Source of the DNA: HGM13006 sp900757695
GTDB taxonomy: Bacteria > Bacillota > Clostridia > Oscillospirales > Oscillospiraceae
DNA length: 64,000 nucleotides
Direction of reading: 5' to 3'
Assembly: GCA_959607825.1 (NCBI GenBank)
Contig: CAUHNW010000002.1
Span: forward strand, 62,001-126,000
Positions 16,608 through 27,500 of this stretch are shown here, piece by piece. Below the pieces are notes generated by a model. It worked only from the letters and a program-made list of their open reading frames with translations, was not told the DNA's origin and did not search any database. The translations under genes and the position numbers were made by a program. Numbering within the stretch: position 1 is the stretch's first letter; each line of letters begins with the position of its first letter.

Positions 16608-17546
16608 TTATGATGGGAATATACGGCGGGAACCGATAAACTCCCGGAGAATGGAGTCATCGGGTACAAAGGAGGAGTCCAGCGGCGTAATGCGTCGGAG
16701 CATTTCTATGGCATGCTCCACCTTGTCGTAGCTGGGAATGGTGCTTGGGAGATTCTGAAGCAGCGGGAGAATGTACGGGCGCAGCGCCTGCACTTCGTAG
16801 CCCAGCGTAGTGTCAATGGTCCCGTGGGCCTCTGCCCGATGGGGCTCTATGTAGATTTTTTCACTGGCAAGCACATTGGGCCAGAGCTCCAGACTGTATT
16901 CCGCAGTTGCGCCCCGGAACTGATGATCCCGGACGATCCGCCGCATGAGCCGAAGCTGCTGAGGCTGGCACAGGATCTGACGGTCTGCACCAAAGGCGGA
17001 CACCGGAGAGACATAAAGCCGACAGGCGCAGGGATGCTGCCCGGTGAACATATCATTGAGGGCGTGGATCCCTTCAAAGATGAATACATCCCCCGGCGCA
17101 ATATCCATGTGGATGCTGCGATCCTCCAGCCGGGAGCTGGTGGGGAAGCTGTAGATGGGAACATCAATGGCCTCCCCGGCCTCCAGCATGGCAAAGTGCG
17201 CATTGAGCAGCGGAATGTCCAGACATTCCGGGGCTTCCAGATCCCGCTGACCATCGGCGGTCATGGGGAAACTCGGGGTGTCCCATGACAGATAGTAATT
17301 GTCCATGGATACCAGATGGGCGGAGATGTGATGCCGGATCAGAAGATCCCGAAGCCGCCGGCCGGAGGTGGTCTTGCTGGAACCGGAAGGGCCTGCCAGA
17401 AGCACCACCGGAGAACGGCTGCGGTTATCCATCACCAATTGCAGGGCGTTCTCCAGCTGACTGGTATAATGCTGCTCCCAATGGGCGATGGCTGCCGGGG
17501 CATTTTCACGGAGCTGCCGGGCCGTTTCACGAAGATCATAGATCAC
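16608..17546 (-). CDS. Uridine kinase-like P-loop nucleoside kinase
   Basis: A 312-residue kinase of the uridine kinase/phosphoribulokinase group. The P-loop is GPSGSSKTT near residue 52, followed by SMDNYYL and FEGIHALND, the usual substrate and Walker B regions. The N-terminal 45 residues form an extra helical extension. The start is a GTG at 17546 with GGGAGGT upstream, overlapping the hemZ stop as GTGA, so translation is coupled. It probably phosphorylates uridine or cytidine. Confidence 0.88.
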   Translation of the reverse strand: MIYDLRETARQLRENAPAAIAHWEQHYTSQLENALQLVMDNRSRSPVVLLAGPSGSSKTTSGRRLRDLLIRHHISAHLVSMDNYYLSWDTPSFPMTADGQRDLEAPECLDIPLLNAHFAMLEAGEAIDVPIYSFPTSSRLEDRSIHMDIAPGDVFIFEGIHALNDMFTGQHPCACRLYVSPVSAFGADRQILCQPQQLRLMRRIVRDHQFRGATAEYSLELWPNVLASEKIYIEPHRAEAHGTIDTTLGYEVQALRPYILPLLQNLPSTIPSYDKVEHAIEMLRRITPLDSSFVPDDSILREFIGSRRIFPS

Positions 17547-18982
17547 AGGATTACCTCCCGCTTCTTACGGCAGATTTCGTCAATATCCCGGATGTACTCC
17601 TGGGGATATTTGGGGTTTGTAAGCCGGGAAACCTGGGTCCCGTCGATCACCTTTGTAACACCGCCGGAGCCCAGAGACAAAATGGAATGCAGTTCTTCCA
17701 TCATATATATATTGTAGAGATTGTCATACCCATTCCTGCTCCAGCCCACATTTTCAAAGCTTCCTGTCATATATTTCTGCCGGTAGAGATAGTAGGGGTG
17801 ATAGTCGGAAGCACGCAGGGAGCGGGACGCGAAGGAGAGCATCTCCTCGACCATATCCGCTGTGGGCAGGGCCGCACGTTTTTCATAATAAAGAGTTGCA
17901 GCTTTCTTCAGGGCAAGGGTGTGAACGGTGATATTGGAGGGGGAAAGCGAAAGCACCTGTTCCATGGTATGCTGAAAACCTGCCGGAGTGTCCCCGGGAA
18001 GACCGGCAATGAGATCCATATTGATATCCCGATGTCCGGCCTCCAGGGCCTGCTGATAGGCCCGAAGAATATCGGCGCTGGTATGGCTCCGACCCATGAT
18101 GGCAAGGACCCGGTCATCCATGGTCTGGGGATTGATGCTGATGCGGGTGGCGCCGCCCTGCCGGATGGCCAGAAGCTTTTCCGGATCCAGCGTATCCGGA
18201 CGGCCTGCTTCCACGGTAAATTCCAGACAGTGGGACAAATCAAATTCCCGATGCAGCGTGTTTAGCAGCCATGTAAGCTCCCGAGCGGAAAGAGTGGTAG
18301 GCGTGCCGCCGCCGATATAGACGGTGCGAATGCGCCGGGGATTCTGCCGGAGCCCCTCTGCTGCGGCATGAATTTCACGGCCCAGCGATTCCAGATAGGG
18401 GGGGATCAGCTTTCCGGATTTCTCCGTTGCGGCGGAAACAAAGCTGCAATAGATGCAGCGGGTGGGACAGAAGGGGATCCCCACATAGAGGGAGATGTCC
18501 CCGGGCTGCTGCCGGTGGAGGGCTTCCATGGTGGCTTCTGCGGCATCCAGACAGAGCTGCCGCCGCTGGGGCGAGACATCGTAGATGTCCCGGAGCATCC
18601 GGTCTGCCGAGGCTCTGGTACCTCCGGCCATAAGATGCCGGGAGACAAGCTTCGTGGGGCGGACACCGGACAGCGCACCCCAGGAGGGAGGCGCATCCAG
18701 AAAGTGCAATGCAGCACGGTAGAAGCTCTGCCGCAGGATCTGCCGCCGCAGCGGCTCTGTGACAGCATCCATGGGGCAGCGGGCCACGCCCCGGGCCGTG
18801 ACGCCGCCCCGGGTGATCTTTGCAGTGGCAGTGAGCCAATGGCTGCCCTCTGACAGGGTGGAAACAGCGCCGTCACCGGTGAAATCCGTTTCCACATACT
18901 CGATCTTCTCCTGTGGAAACAGGATCAGGGACAGCTGTTCCATGGCGTAGCGGCTGTTATGGCCGATCAGTCGAAGCTTCAT
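17543..18982 (-). CDS. hemZ: HemZ-type radical SAM coproporphyrinogen III oxidase-like protein
   Basis: A radical SAM enzyme of 479 residues, the HemZ length. The cluster motif is GIPFCPTRCIYCSF (CxxxCxxC), followed by YIGGGTPTTL, FTVEAGRPDTL and RISINPQTM. About 160 N-terminal residues precede the SAM domain, as in HemZ proteins. HemZ was described as an oxygen-independent coproporphyrinogen dehydrogenase; in organisms without a haem pathway the role is uncertain. The ATG overlaps the MBL gene stop (ATGA). Confidence 0.9.
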   Translation of the reverse strand: MKLRLIGHNSRYAMEQLSLILFPQEKIEYVETDFTGDGAVSTLSEGSHWLTATAKITRGGVTARGVARCPMDAVTEPLRRQILRQSFYRAALHFLDAPPSWGALSGVRPTKLVSRHLMAGGTRASADRMLRDIYDVSPQRRQLCLDAAEATMEALHRQQPGDISLYVGIPFCPTRCIYCSFVSAATEKSGKLIPPYLESLGREIHAAAEGLRQNPRRIRTVYIGGGTPTTLSARELTWLLNTLHREFDLSHCLEFTVEAGRPDTLDPEKLLAIRQGGATRISINPQTMDDRVLAIMGRSHTSADILRAYQQALEAGHRDINMDLIAGLPGDTPAGFQHTMEQVLSLSPSNITVHTLALKKAATLYYEKRAALPTADMVEEMLSFASRSLRASDYHPYYLYRQKYMTGSFENVGWSRNGYDNLYNIYMMEELHSILSLGSGGVTKVIDGTQVSRLTNPKYPQEYIRDIDEICRKKREVIL

Positions 18983-19593
18983 CCCAGTGCAGACTGCATG
19001 AACATGTTGGTTTTCCGTTCACGCTCCAGAGTGGTGGAACCGGTGTGGCCGGAGAGCACCGTATAGTTCCCCTTCAGCTCGTAAAGCCTGCGGAGGGAGG
19101 CACACATGTCGCTCCAGCTGCCCCCGGGGAAATCCGTCCGGCCGCAGGAGCCCTGAAAGAGCGTGTCGCCGGAGAAGATCACGTCATCGGCGATGAGGCA
19201 TACGGAACCGGGGGTGTGACCGGGGGTGGTCAATACCCGGAAGGTGATGGAATCCATGGTGACGGTGTCACCGTCCGCCCAGTCGATCACATCGGCGGGA
19301 TCCAGAGATACCGCCTCGTGGAATACGGCTTCCAGATGGAGATCCTTGTGAGACATATAGATTTTCGGATCAGCGCCGCAGGTCTCTTTCAGCTCATAAA
19401 CGCCGCCGATATGGTCAAAATGGCCGTGGGTCAGCAGAATATATTGCAGGGTGAGCCCGTTCTTTTTCAGGCAGTCGGCCAGATAGGCACCATCGTCACC
19501 GGGATCAATGACGGCGGCGTTTTTTGTATGTTCGTCCCAGACGATATAGCAGTTGGTCATCAGCTGGCCAACCTGCTGAACTTCTATTTTCAT
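18979..19593 (-). CDS. MBL-fold metallohydrolase (glyoxalase II-like)
   Basis: A 204-residue metallo-beta-lactamase fold hydrolase. The dinuclear metal site is given by THGHFDHIGG, TTPGHTPGSV, FSGDTLF and the final SGHTGSTT. Its size and motifs place it with the small YcbL/glyoxalase II-like thioester hydrolases; the natural substrate is unknown. The ATG at 19593 has GGAAAGGAG upstream. It lies 37 bases after dtd and is translationally coupled to hemZ. Confidence 0.92.
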   Translation of the reverse strand: MKIEVQQVGQLMTNCYIVWDEHTKNAAVIDPGDDGAYLADCLKKNGLTLQYILLTHGHFDHIGGVYELKETCGADPKIYMSHKDLHLEAVFHEAVSLDPADVIDWADGDTVTMDSITFRVLTTPGHTPGSVCLIADDVIFSGDTLFQGSCGRTDFPGGSWSDMCASLRRLYELKGNYTVLSGHTGSTTLERERKTNMFMQSALG

Positions 19594-19630
19594 GGAAAAA
19601 CTCCTTTCCAGCGGGAGAGCAAAGTCAGAA

Positions 19631-20077
19631 TTACAGATCTTTGGAGTCGACGATCAGGGTAACGGGGCCATCGTTGACGGATTCCACCAGCATGTGCGCA
19701 CCGAAAATGCCATGCTGGGGCGGATAGCCCAGGGCCTGACACTGCTGCAGGAACCGCTCATAGAGGGCCTCGGCCTTGTCCGGCGCCGCTGCCCCGAAGA
19801 AGTCCGGTCTGCGGCCCTTTTTGCAGCTGCCATACAGGGTGAACTGGCTGACCACCAGCACCTGACCTTCAACCGCTTCCAGTCCCAGATTCATTTTTCC
19901 CTGGGCATCGGTAAAGATACGAAGACTCAGAAGCTTTTTGCACAGCTTGTCACAATCCTGCGGGGTGTCCTCGGGGCCAACGCCCAGAAGGATCAAAAAG
20001 CCCCGGCCAATTTTCCCGGTCACTGTCCCATCCACCGTGACAGAGGCGGAGGAGACCCGGGTCAGAACCGCCCGCAT
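19631..20077 (-). CDS. dtd: D-aminoacyl-tRNA deacylase
   Basis: Trans-editing enzyme of 148 residues that removes D-amino acids (and Gly) mischarged on tRNA. The diagnostic SQFTLYG motif and the C-terminal NDGPVTL (the GPVT cis-proline motif) are both present. The start ATG shares its A with the relA stop (TGATG), a usual relA-dtd coupling in Firmicutes. Confidence 0.97.
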   Translation of the reverse strand: MRAVLTRVSSASVTVDGTVTGKIGRGFLILLGVGPEDTPQDCDKLCKKLLSLRIFTDAQGKMNLGLEAVEGQVLVVSQFTLYGSCKKGRRPDFFGAAAPDKAEALYERFLQQCQALGYPPQHGIFGAHMLVESVNDGPVTLIVDSKDL

Positions 20078-22254
20078 CAGTGGTGCCCTCTGCGGATGCT
20101 TTTGACACCCTTAATGGAGGAAAGCCGGGAACGGACGGCGTTGAGCTCGGTGACGTTCTGCACTTCCACAGTAATGGAAATGGTGCTGCCGCCCTTTCCG
20201 TCGGAGCGGGCACTGAGCTCAGAGCATTTGAGCTTCATGGAGGAAATGATCATGGCCACATCCAGCGCAAGGCCGTCCCGATCCTGACAGGTGAGCTCAA
20301 AGGAGGTGGAGAAGCTCTCCATGGGCATGGAGGCCCAAACCACCTTGACCCAGCGGCCGGAGTTCTCGGGGGAGGCGGCACCGGCTGCGTTGGGACAGTC
20401 CCGACGGTGGACAGATACGCCGAAGCCCTTGGTGATAAAGCCCACAATATCGTCTCCGGGAACCGGCGTACAGCAGCGGGCGAATTTGATCATGCAGTTG
20501 TCGATGTCCTCCACAATGACGCCGGAGGTAGCCAGCTTGGGCTTGTGGCTGATGGAGGTGGGATCCTTGGCGGCGGCATCTGCGGCTTCCTTCTTGTTGA
20601 AGCGCAGGATCTCCTCCTTGATCCGGTTGACCGCCTTCACGGCGGTGAGGCCGCCGTAGCCGATGGCTGCATACATATCGTCCAGATTGGAGAAGGAGAG
20701 CTTTTTCAGCAGCAGCGGCTGCAACGCGTCGTTGGCAACGATGGCGGGGGAAACGCCGATGCGCCGCAGCTCCTCTTCAAAGCTCTGACGGCCGGTGATG
20801 ACATTTTCCTCCCGGCGCTCCTTCTTATACCACTGACGGATCTTGATGCGGGCCTGATTGGATTTGCAGAGGCTCAGCCAGTCACGGCTGGGGCCCTTGG
20901 CGGATTTGGAGGTGATGACCTCTACGATATCGCCGTTTTGAAGCACGGTATCATAATTGACGATCCGGTGGTTCACCTTGGCGCCCACCATGTGGTTGCC
21001 TACCTCGGAGTGAATGGCATAGGCAAAGTCGATGGGGGTGGAGCCTGCGGGCAGGGAAATGACCTCGCCTCTGGGCGTAAAGACAAACACCTCATCGTCG
21101 AACATGTCAATTTTCAGACTGGAGATAAAATCCTCGGCCTCGGAGTCCTGCTGGCTTTCCAGCAGACGGCGCACCCATTCAAACTGCTCTTCTCCGCCGG
21201 TGGACTGAATGCCCTCTTTATACTTCCAGTGGGCTGCAATGCCGTATTCGGCGGTGTGATGCATCTGGGAGGTGCGGATCTGCACCTCAAAGGGGATGCC
21301 CTCGGAGCCGATGACGGTGGTGTGCAGAGACTGGTAGCCGTTGGGCTTTGGCGTGGAGATGTAGTCCTTAAAGCGGCCCGGCACCAGATTGAACAGGTCG
21401 TGGATGTGGCCCAGCACGTTATAGCAGTCGGCAATGTCGTCCACAATGACCCGGAAGGCGTAGAGATCATAGACCTCGTCCAGCGTCTTGTTCTGGGAGT
21501 ACATCTTCCGATAGATGGAGTAGATATGCTTGACCCGGCCATAGATCTGGAATTTGATGCCGCTTTCCCGGAGTCTGGTCTCAATCTTTTCCCGGATGGA
21601 GGCCATCATCTGGGCGTTGGCGGCTTCTTTTTCATCCAGCTGCCGGGAGATCTCCTCATAGCCCACGGGGTCCAGATACTTCAGAGAGGTGTCCTCCAGC
21701 TCCCACTTGATCTTCTGCATGCCCAGACGATGGGCCAGCGGCGCATAGATCTCCATGGTCTCCAGAGATTTGCTCCGCTGTTTTTCCGGGGTCTGGTACT
21801 GAAGGGTACGGGTGTTGTGGAGCCGGTCAGCGATCTTAATGAGAATGACCCTGATATCCTTGCTCATGGCAAGGAACATCTTCCGCAGATTTTCCATCTG
21901 CTCTTCTTCCATGGACTGGAAATTCACCCGGGTCAGCTTGGTGACACCCTCCACCAGATCGGCAACGGTCTTGCCAAAGCGACGGGCAATCTCCTCGTGG
22001 CTGGCGTCGGTGTCCTCGATACAGTCGTGAAGCAGGGCGGCCAGAATGGAATCCGTATCCAGACCCATTTCCGCAACGATCTCTGCCACGGCCAGCGGAT
22101 GGATGATATAGGGGGAGCCGTCCTTTCGGAGCTGGCCCTCATGCTTGCCGGCGGCATATTGATAGCCGGCGTCCACCAGAGCCATGTCCACATGGGGGGT
22201 ATATTTTTCAATGGCAGCTTTCATGGCTGCATAGTGTTCAGATACTGATTCCAC
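20077..22254 (-). CDS. relA: Bifunctional (p)ppGpp synthetase/hydrolase, RelA/SpoT family
   Basis: Stringent response enzyme of 725 residues. Domains in order: HD hydrolase (about 40-190, with HPLAVAEI and LLHDCIEDT), synthetase (about 235-350, with YGRVKHIYSIYRKM and YQSLHTTVIG), TGS (about 385-445, FTPRGEVISLPAGSTPIDFA), a conserved Cys region (FARCCTPVPGDDI) and ACT at the end. The HD residues are intact, so it should both make and degrade ppGpp. I prefer the GTG at 22254, 5 bases after GAGAGGTGA; a GTG at 22263 is possible. Confidence 0.96.
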   Translation of the reverse strand: MESVSEHYAAMKAAIEKYTPHVDMALVDAGYQYAAGKHEGQLRKDGSPYIIHPLAVAEIVAEMGLDTDSILAALLHDCIEDTDASHEEIARRFGKTVADLVEGVTKLTRVNFQSMEEEQMENLRKMFLAMSKDIRVILIKIADRLHNTRTLQYQTPEKQRSKSLETMEIYAPLAHRLGMQKIKWELEDTSLKYLDPVGYEEISRQLDEKEAANAQMMASIREKIETRLRESGIKFQIYGRVKHIYSIYRKMYSQNKTLDEVYDLYAFRVIVDDIADCYNVLGHIHDLFNLVPGRFKDYISTPKPNGYQSLHTTVIGSEGIPFEVQIRTSQMHHTAEYGIAAHWKYKEGIQSTGGEEQFEWVRRLLESQQDSEAEDFISSLKIDMFDDEVFVFTPRGEVISLPAGSTPIDFAYAIHSEVGNHMVGAKVNHRIVNYDTVLQNGDIVEVITSKSAKGPSRDWLSLCKSNQARIKIRQWYKKERREENVITGRQSFEEELRRIGVSPAIVANDALQPLLLKKLSFSNLDDMYAAIGYGGLTAVKAVNRIKEEILRFNKKEAADAAAKDPTSISHKPKLATSGVIVEDIDNCMIKFARCCTPVPGDDIVGFITKGFGVSVHRRDCPNAAGAASPENSGRWVKVVWASMPMESFSTSFELTCQDRDGLALDVAMIISSMKLKCSELSARSDGKGGSTISITVEVQNVTELNAVRSRLSSIKGVKSIRRGHH

Positions 22255-22255
22255 G

Positions 22256-24319
22256 TCAGTCACCTCTCTTTTGGTTTCTGAGCCGCAGCAGAATGGCGGA
22301 GTTTTCCAGATCGACCTTGCCGGGGCCGGGGGTCAGATGGATGGTGATGGTGCGGGGACTGACCTCCATCTGGATCAGACCACGTTCCGCCAGCACATCC
22401 AGACAGATCCGGGTTCTTACAAAGCTCACCGGAAGACCGGCGCTGCGGGCGATTTTTCGGGAAAGCACAGTAAATTCATCCATCACACTGCCCCCGGTGC
22501 AGTGGGCCATCAGATAGCGCCAGACGGCGGCAAATTCCCGCCGGGGCGGGATTAGACTGTCGATGTCCAGCGAGGAATAGGCGTTGGACGCAAGACAGGC
22601 ATAGATCTTCCGTTCCCGCTCCATGGCCTCCCGGCACGCAAGAGACGGGCGGATATCGGTGATGTTCAGTTGAACCGTGCGGAGACCCCGGAATTCGTTG
22701 ATCTGGGGGCTGAAGGCCACTTCCACCAGATCTCCGGCGGCAATGGCGGCACGGCAGGCGGTGGTGGAGAAGAAAATGCCGTCCAGCAGCCGACCGTGGC
22801 GGCTGAGGCGAAGCTTTAAGTGCTTTCCGCCGCCCACCTCGCTGAGCTGTTCTACCCGCATTCCCTCCAGATAGAGCAGGGGGCGGGGACAGGAGGCCCC
22901 GAAGGGCTCCAGCTGATCCAGAGCCGTGACGTTGGCGGTGGTGAGAAGCTCCGGCGATACGGTGCAGTCCAGCTCCAGAGCGGAGCCTTCGGGATGGGCC
23001 TGACGATAGGCGTGGGCCAGAAGCGTGACCTGCCGGCGAAATTCGGGAATATTCTCCCGGAGAATTGTAAAGCCTGCGGCCAGCTCATGGCCGCCGAAGT
23101 TCTGGAGCAGCGGCTCCAGCTTTTCCAGCGTAGAAAACAGCGGGAAGTTTCCATAGCTTCGGGAAGAAGCCTTGCCGGAATCGCCGCTGAGGCAGATCAG
23201 AAAAACAGGACAGCCGTAGTCCTCCGACAGCCGGGAGGCCACAATGCCCACCACGCCCTGATGCCAGTTTTCACCGGCCAATACAATGGCGTCGGGATTG
23301 CGGACGCCCTCCAGCATGGCGGCGGCATCTGCGTAGATCTCCGCTTCAATGGTCTGCCGCTGCCGGTTAAGGCGGCAGAGGTGCGCGGCCAGCTGAGCGG
23401 CTTCCGCCGGATCCCGGGTCAGAAACAGCTCGGCAGCCAGAGATACTTTGCCCATACGGCCTGCGGCGTTGATCCTCGGGGCCAGCGTATAACCAACGGT
23501 AGAGGAGGTGACGGAGCCGGGTGCGATCTGGCACTCATGCATCAGGGCACAGATCCCCGGCCTGCGGGAGCGCTGCATGGCGGCAATACCGGCCGTGACC
23601 AGAATGCGGTTTTCACTGACCAGCGGCATTACGTCGGCAACGGTACCCAGCGCCACCAGATCGCAGTATTCCCGAAATACTGCCTGCTGATCTCCCAGCA
23701 CTGCGGCGGCGACCTTAAAGGCCACGCCTACACCTGCCAAGTGGCAGAAGGGATAGGTGGAATCGTGCCGGTGCGGATTTACAACGGCTACCGCCTCAGG
23801 CAGCTCTGTTTTACACTCATGGTGATCGGTGATGATGAGGTCGATGCCAAGGCTGCGGCAGAGCTTTGCCTCCTCCACAGCGGTGATACCGCAGTCCACG
23901 GTAATGATCAGGCTGACGCCCTGCTCCTTGAGGCTGCGGATGGCGGGTTCATTGAGGCCGTAGCCCTCTTCCAGCCGGGCGGGGATATACCAGGTGCAGT
24001 CCGCACCGCGCCGGGTGAGAAATTCAGTTAAAAGACAGGTGGAGGTAATACCGTCCACATCATAGTCGCCGTAAACCGCAATGGTTTCGCCGGTTTCAAT
24101 GGCGCGGCGGATCCGGGGAACCGCCTTGTCCATATCGGGCATATCCATGGGACTCAGCAGCGGGCCATGGCCGGAGGCCAGAAATTCCGCGGCTTTTTCG
24201 GGGGTGTCATACCCTCGGGAGACCAATACGGCGGCAGACAGAGGTGAGATTCCGGCAGCGGTCAGAACTGCCGTGCGTGCCCCATCCAGCGGGGCAACGT
24301 TCCAAGTGCCGTATTTCAA
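22256..24319 (-). CDS. recJ: Single-stranded-DNA-specific exonuclease RecJ
   Basis: A 5'-3' single-strand exonuclease for recombination and repair, 687 residues. The DHH-superfamily motifs are clear: YGDYDVDGI near residue 85, TVDCGI, ITDHHE and NPHRHD, then the DHHA1 segment with NFGGHELAAGFT. The start is TTG at 24319; no in-frame ATG or GTG occurs nearby, and the ribosome site is weak. A good promoter lies 35 bases upstream, so recJ heads the long operon that includes relA and dtd. Confidence 0.95.
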   Translation of the reverse strand: MKYGTWNVAPLDGARTAVLTAAGISPLSAAVLVSRGYDTPEKAAEFLASGHGPLLSPMDMPDMDKAVPRIRRAIETGETIAVYGDYDVDGITSTCLLTEFLTRRGADCTWYIPARLEEGYGLNEPAIRSLKEQGVSLIITVDCGITAVEEAKLCRSLGIDLIITDHHECKTELPEAVAVVNPHRHDSTYPFCHLAGVGVAFKVAAAVLGDQQAVFREYCDLVALGTVADVMPLVSENRILVTAGIAAMQRSRRPGICALMHECQIAPGSVTSSTVGYTLAPRINAAGRMGKVSLAAELFLTRDPAEAAQLAAHLCRLNRQRQTIEAEIYADAAAMLEGVRNPDAIVLAGENWHQGVVGIVASRLSEDYGCPVFLICLSGDSGKASSRSYGNFPLFSTLEKLEPLLQNFGGHELAAGFTILRENIPEFRRQVTLLAHAYRQAHPEGSALELDCTVSPELLTTANVTALDQLEPFGASCPRPLLYLEGMRVEQLSEVGGGKHLKLRLSRHGRLLDGIFFSTTACRAAIAAGDLVEVAFSPQINEFRGLRTVQLNITDIRPSLACREAMERERKIYACLASNAYSSLDIDSLIPPRREFAAVWRYLMAHCTGGSVMDEFTVLSRKIARSAGLPVSFVRTRICLDVLAERGLIQMEVSPRTITIHLTPGPGKVDLENSAILLRLRNQKRGD

Positions 24320-24353
24320 TTTCGATGCACATCCATATCATATATTTCTAATC

Positions 24354-24382
24354 ATTATAACAAAGAAACGCTGAAATCTCAA
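24354..24382 (-). promoter_or_regulatory. Promoter of the recJ-relA-dtd operon
   Basis: TTGAGA (24382-24377), 17 bases, TATAAT (24359-24354) on the minus strand. The start site would be near 24347, leaving a leader of about 28 bases before the TTG codon. Confidence 0.75.
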
Positions 24383-24526
24383 CCGGTTTCCGGAATCTTT
24401 GCCACGGCTGCGGAAATTGCGGTGCGGCAGCGAAACCTTCCATATGAAACCTGTCCGACAAAATGTTTTTTCGACAAAGAAAGGGGTGCATATTGTCCTC
24501 TAATTGGTTGATTTGCACAGAAAATA

Positions 24527-24555
24527 TTGAAATCAAAATGTTTGACTGGTATATT
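24527..24555 (+). promoter_or_regulatory. Promoter of the large surface beta-helix gene
   Basis: TTGAAA, 17 bases, TATATT; each hexamer has one mismatch to consensus. Divergent from the recJ promoter, with about 145 bases between them in which I see no gene. Confidence 0.65.
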
Positions 24556-24589
24556 TACCGTATTAAAGGAAGGAAAGAGGAGGATCACC

Positions 24590-27500
24590 ATGAAACGCAC
24601 AAAACAGCTCCTGTCACTGTTTCTTGCGCTGGCTCTGGTCATGAGCTTTGCGGCAGTGCCTGTACTCGCTGCGGGAGATACAGCGGACGCTGAGGAAAAG
24701 GAATCCATTCCCGAAGGCAATCAGACCGAGGGAAACTGGGTCTATGAGGTAGCGGAGGCCCAAATGGGCGGCCCCGGCGGCGGGCCGGGCGGACCCGGGG
24801 GAGGGCCGGGCGGAGGCCCCGGCGGCGGAGAACCGACACAGGAAGAATTGGACGCCTTTATGGCGATGATGATGGCCGGCGGCACCCCGGAGGCCACGAT
24901 TCTGTGGGGCAGCGGCGAAGAGAAGTCCGGCAATGTGGTCATGATCCCCGCAGCGCTGGGGGGCTACGCGGTCACCACGGTGGGAAATGGCGTGCAGAAC
25001 ATCTCTTCCAACAACAAGAATGAGGATGTGTATTTCCTGATCCCCGAAGGCGTTACAACGCTGGCGCCCCGGATGATCTATGACTACAACAGCACCAGCG
25101 GCTGGTCCATTCCGGCCAGCGTTACCGGCATCAGCTCGGATCCTGCATCCTTCCTGAGTTGCCCGGGCACCTTTTATGGGGAGACGGGGAGCGCAGCGGA
25201 GACCTATGCCTCCACCGATGCCACCCGTGATTTTGTGACCTATGATGCGGACGGCAGCACTGCCTTTGCAGTCACCGGCGGCGAGGAGGGCTATATTCAG
25301 CCCAACGGCACCTATCATCTGCCCTCCGGCATGCTGGATGGGGCGCACACCATCACGTTCCATATCGTGGCGGATTATCAGTATAAGATCAAAGCGCTGA
25401 CGGTGGACGGGGCAGAGGTGCCTGAGGCGGCAGGAAAGAATACCTACGACCTCGACTATACCTTTACCACCGGCTCCAGCGCCGTGGATGTTACCTACGA
25501 AGCGGATCCCAGCGACAGCCGGAATCCCGATGAGATGACGGAGACCTTCGACTATGATGCCCCGGAGATCAATAAAAAGGCGGTGGCGGAGGGCGCAAAG
25601 CTCCCTGACGATGTAGACGACTATGTGGGCGTCAGCACCGGCTCCACCTCCAAGTATCAGAACACCATGGGCATTTCCACCGGCGCATATTACGCCGCAG
25701 ACGGGAAGACCTATGAGATGGTAAAAGCCTATCAGGTCACCGATGAGCCGGAGTATCTCTCCAAGGCAGAGGCCATTAACGGCGTCTATAAGAAGGATAA
25801 GCTGGTCTTCGGCAAGGACTATGATCTGGTGCGGCTCTACAATTACTATGAGAATGTGACCTCCGGCCCGGCACAGGGCGTGGTCAGTCTGTACTGCACC
25901 TATCTCTACAAGGAGATCGATCCCAAGGATATCCCCGGCGAGAATACGGTTTCCGGTGACCATATCAATACCGCTTCCGTGTTTGTGCAGCAGGGCGGTG
26001 AGCTGACGCTGGACGATTTTACATCCTACTGCTACACCGCCGGGAAGGGGCCCTCTGAGGCAGGCAACTTCTTCGGCATGGGCTCTGCCATCCATGTGGA
26101 CGGCGGCGATGCCACCACCCCGGCAGCGACCATCATCAACAAGGGTACATCGGCCCTGACCATGCATAATCCCCAGATCCTCGGTACGGTAAACTCCATC
26201 TATGCCACGGCCAGCGGCGTGATCTATATTCAGGGCGGCAATATTTTCTCCTGTACCTCCGGCGGCCACGGCCCCTATGTATCCACCGGCGGCCAGATCC
26301 TGCTGAACACCGATGGAACCAATCTCATTGATGATACCGGCATGGTGAACCGGGAGGCGGAGAATCTGACGGCAGAAAAGCGCCCCAGCAGCGAGCTGGG
26401 AACCATGGCCCGGAACAAGGACGGCGACATGGAGGGCGTCTATCAAGAGCATCCCGATGATGTAACGGTGGTCGTGACCGGCGACGAGGCCGGCACGGCA
26501 CTGGCAACGGACTCCGGCGGCGGTGTCATCGTGGCCAATCAGGTGGTCACCAAGACCTTCGGCCTCCGCTGCGCAGGCGTCTACTCCATCGGCTCCAATG
26601 AGAGCTGGGTATACTGCTACAACTCCGCACTGACCTCCTATCTGGATGCGGGCCTGTGCTCCGCTTCCGGCGGTTACATCTATGCCTATAACTGCGACAT
26701 CAACGGCGTTATGGGCCTCAAGTGCCGTGCAGGCGGCAACGCCGAGGCGGATGAGACCGGCGTGCATGTGGTCAATTCCCGTGTTGCGGCATACTTTGAC
26801 GATGCAGAGATGAAGAACGCCTACGATGTGGCGGATCCCGAGACCATGCAGGCGCAGATGGACAGCGGCGAGCTGGACATTGACAGCCTTGGCGTGGGCT
26901 ACTCCAAGCTCAATATGTTCATCGACAAGGCAAACTCGCCCAAGTTCTATGAGGATTCTCTGAACTGGTGGTTTACGGACAAATCCAAGACCCCCGGATA
27001 TTCCGGCGGCAATAAGTTTGCCGTGATGTATGTGGAAAATTCCTCTACCCCCATCTATGTAGAGGCCTCCAAAATGGTCAACCAGAACTATGTGGAATAT
27101 GGCGATGCCTCCAAGCTGGAGGAAGGCCAGACACCCGCAGACAATCTGCTGCTGAGCGTGGAGGGCGCAGGCTCCGCAACGGTAAACTTTAAGGATGAAA
27201 ACGATGAGACCCCGTGGGATCTCACGGGAGAATCTGAGGATACCACAGAGCTGGTAGGCGACTTCTATATCGGTGCCTATTCCCAGTCCACCGGAAGCCC
27301 GGATATCGGCACCGGTGCAAACTCTGCTACAGTAAACTTTGATCACTCCCAGTGGGAGGGCACCGTGCTCTACGGCGACACCGATGAGATCACCGGTATC
27401 TGCAATCTGAACTTTGACTACAAGTCCAGCTGGAAGGTGACCGGCGATACCAAGGTCTCCAATCTGGAGATCTACAATGTGGAGAATATCACCGCAGATG

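Noticed and set aside
20080..22248. Long open frame antisense to relA
   Set aside because: Complement of a clear RelA/SpoT gene; its His/Gly-rich product has no known fold.
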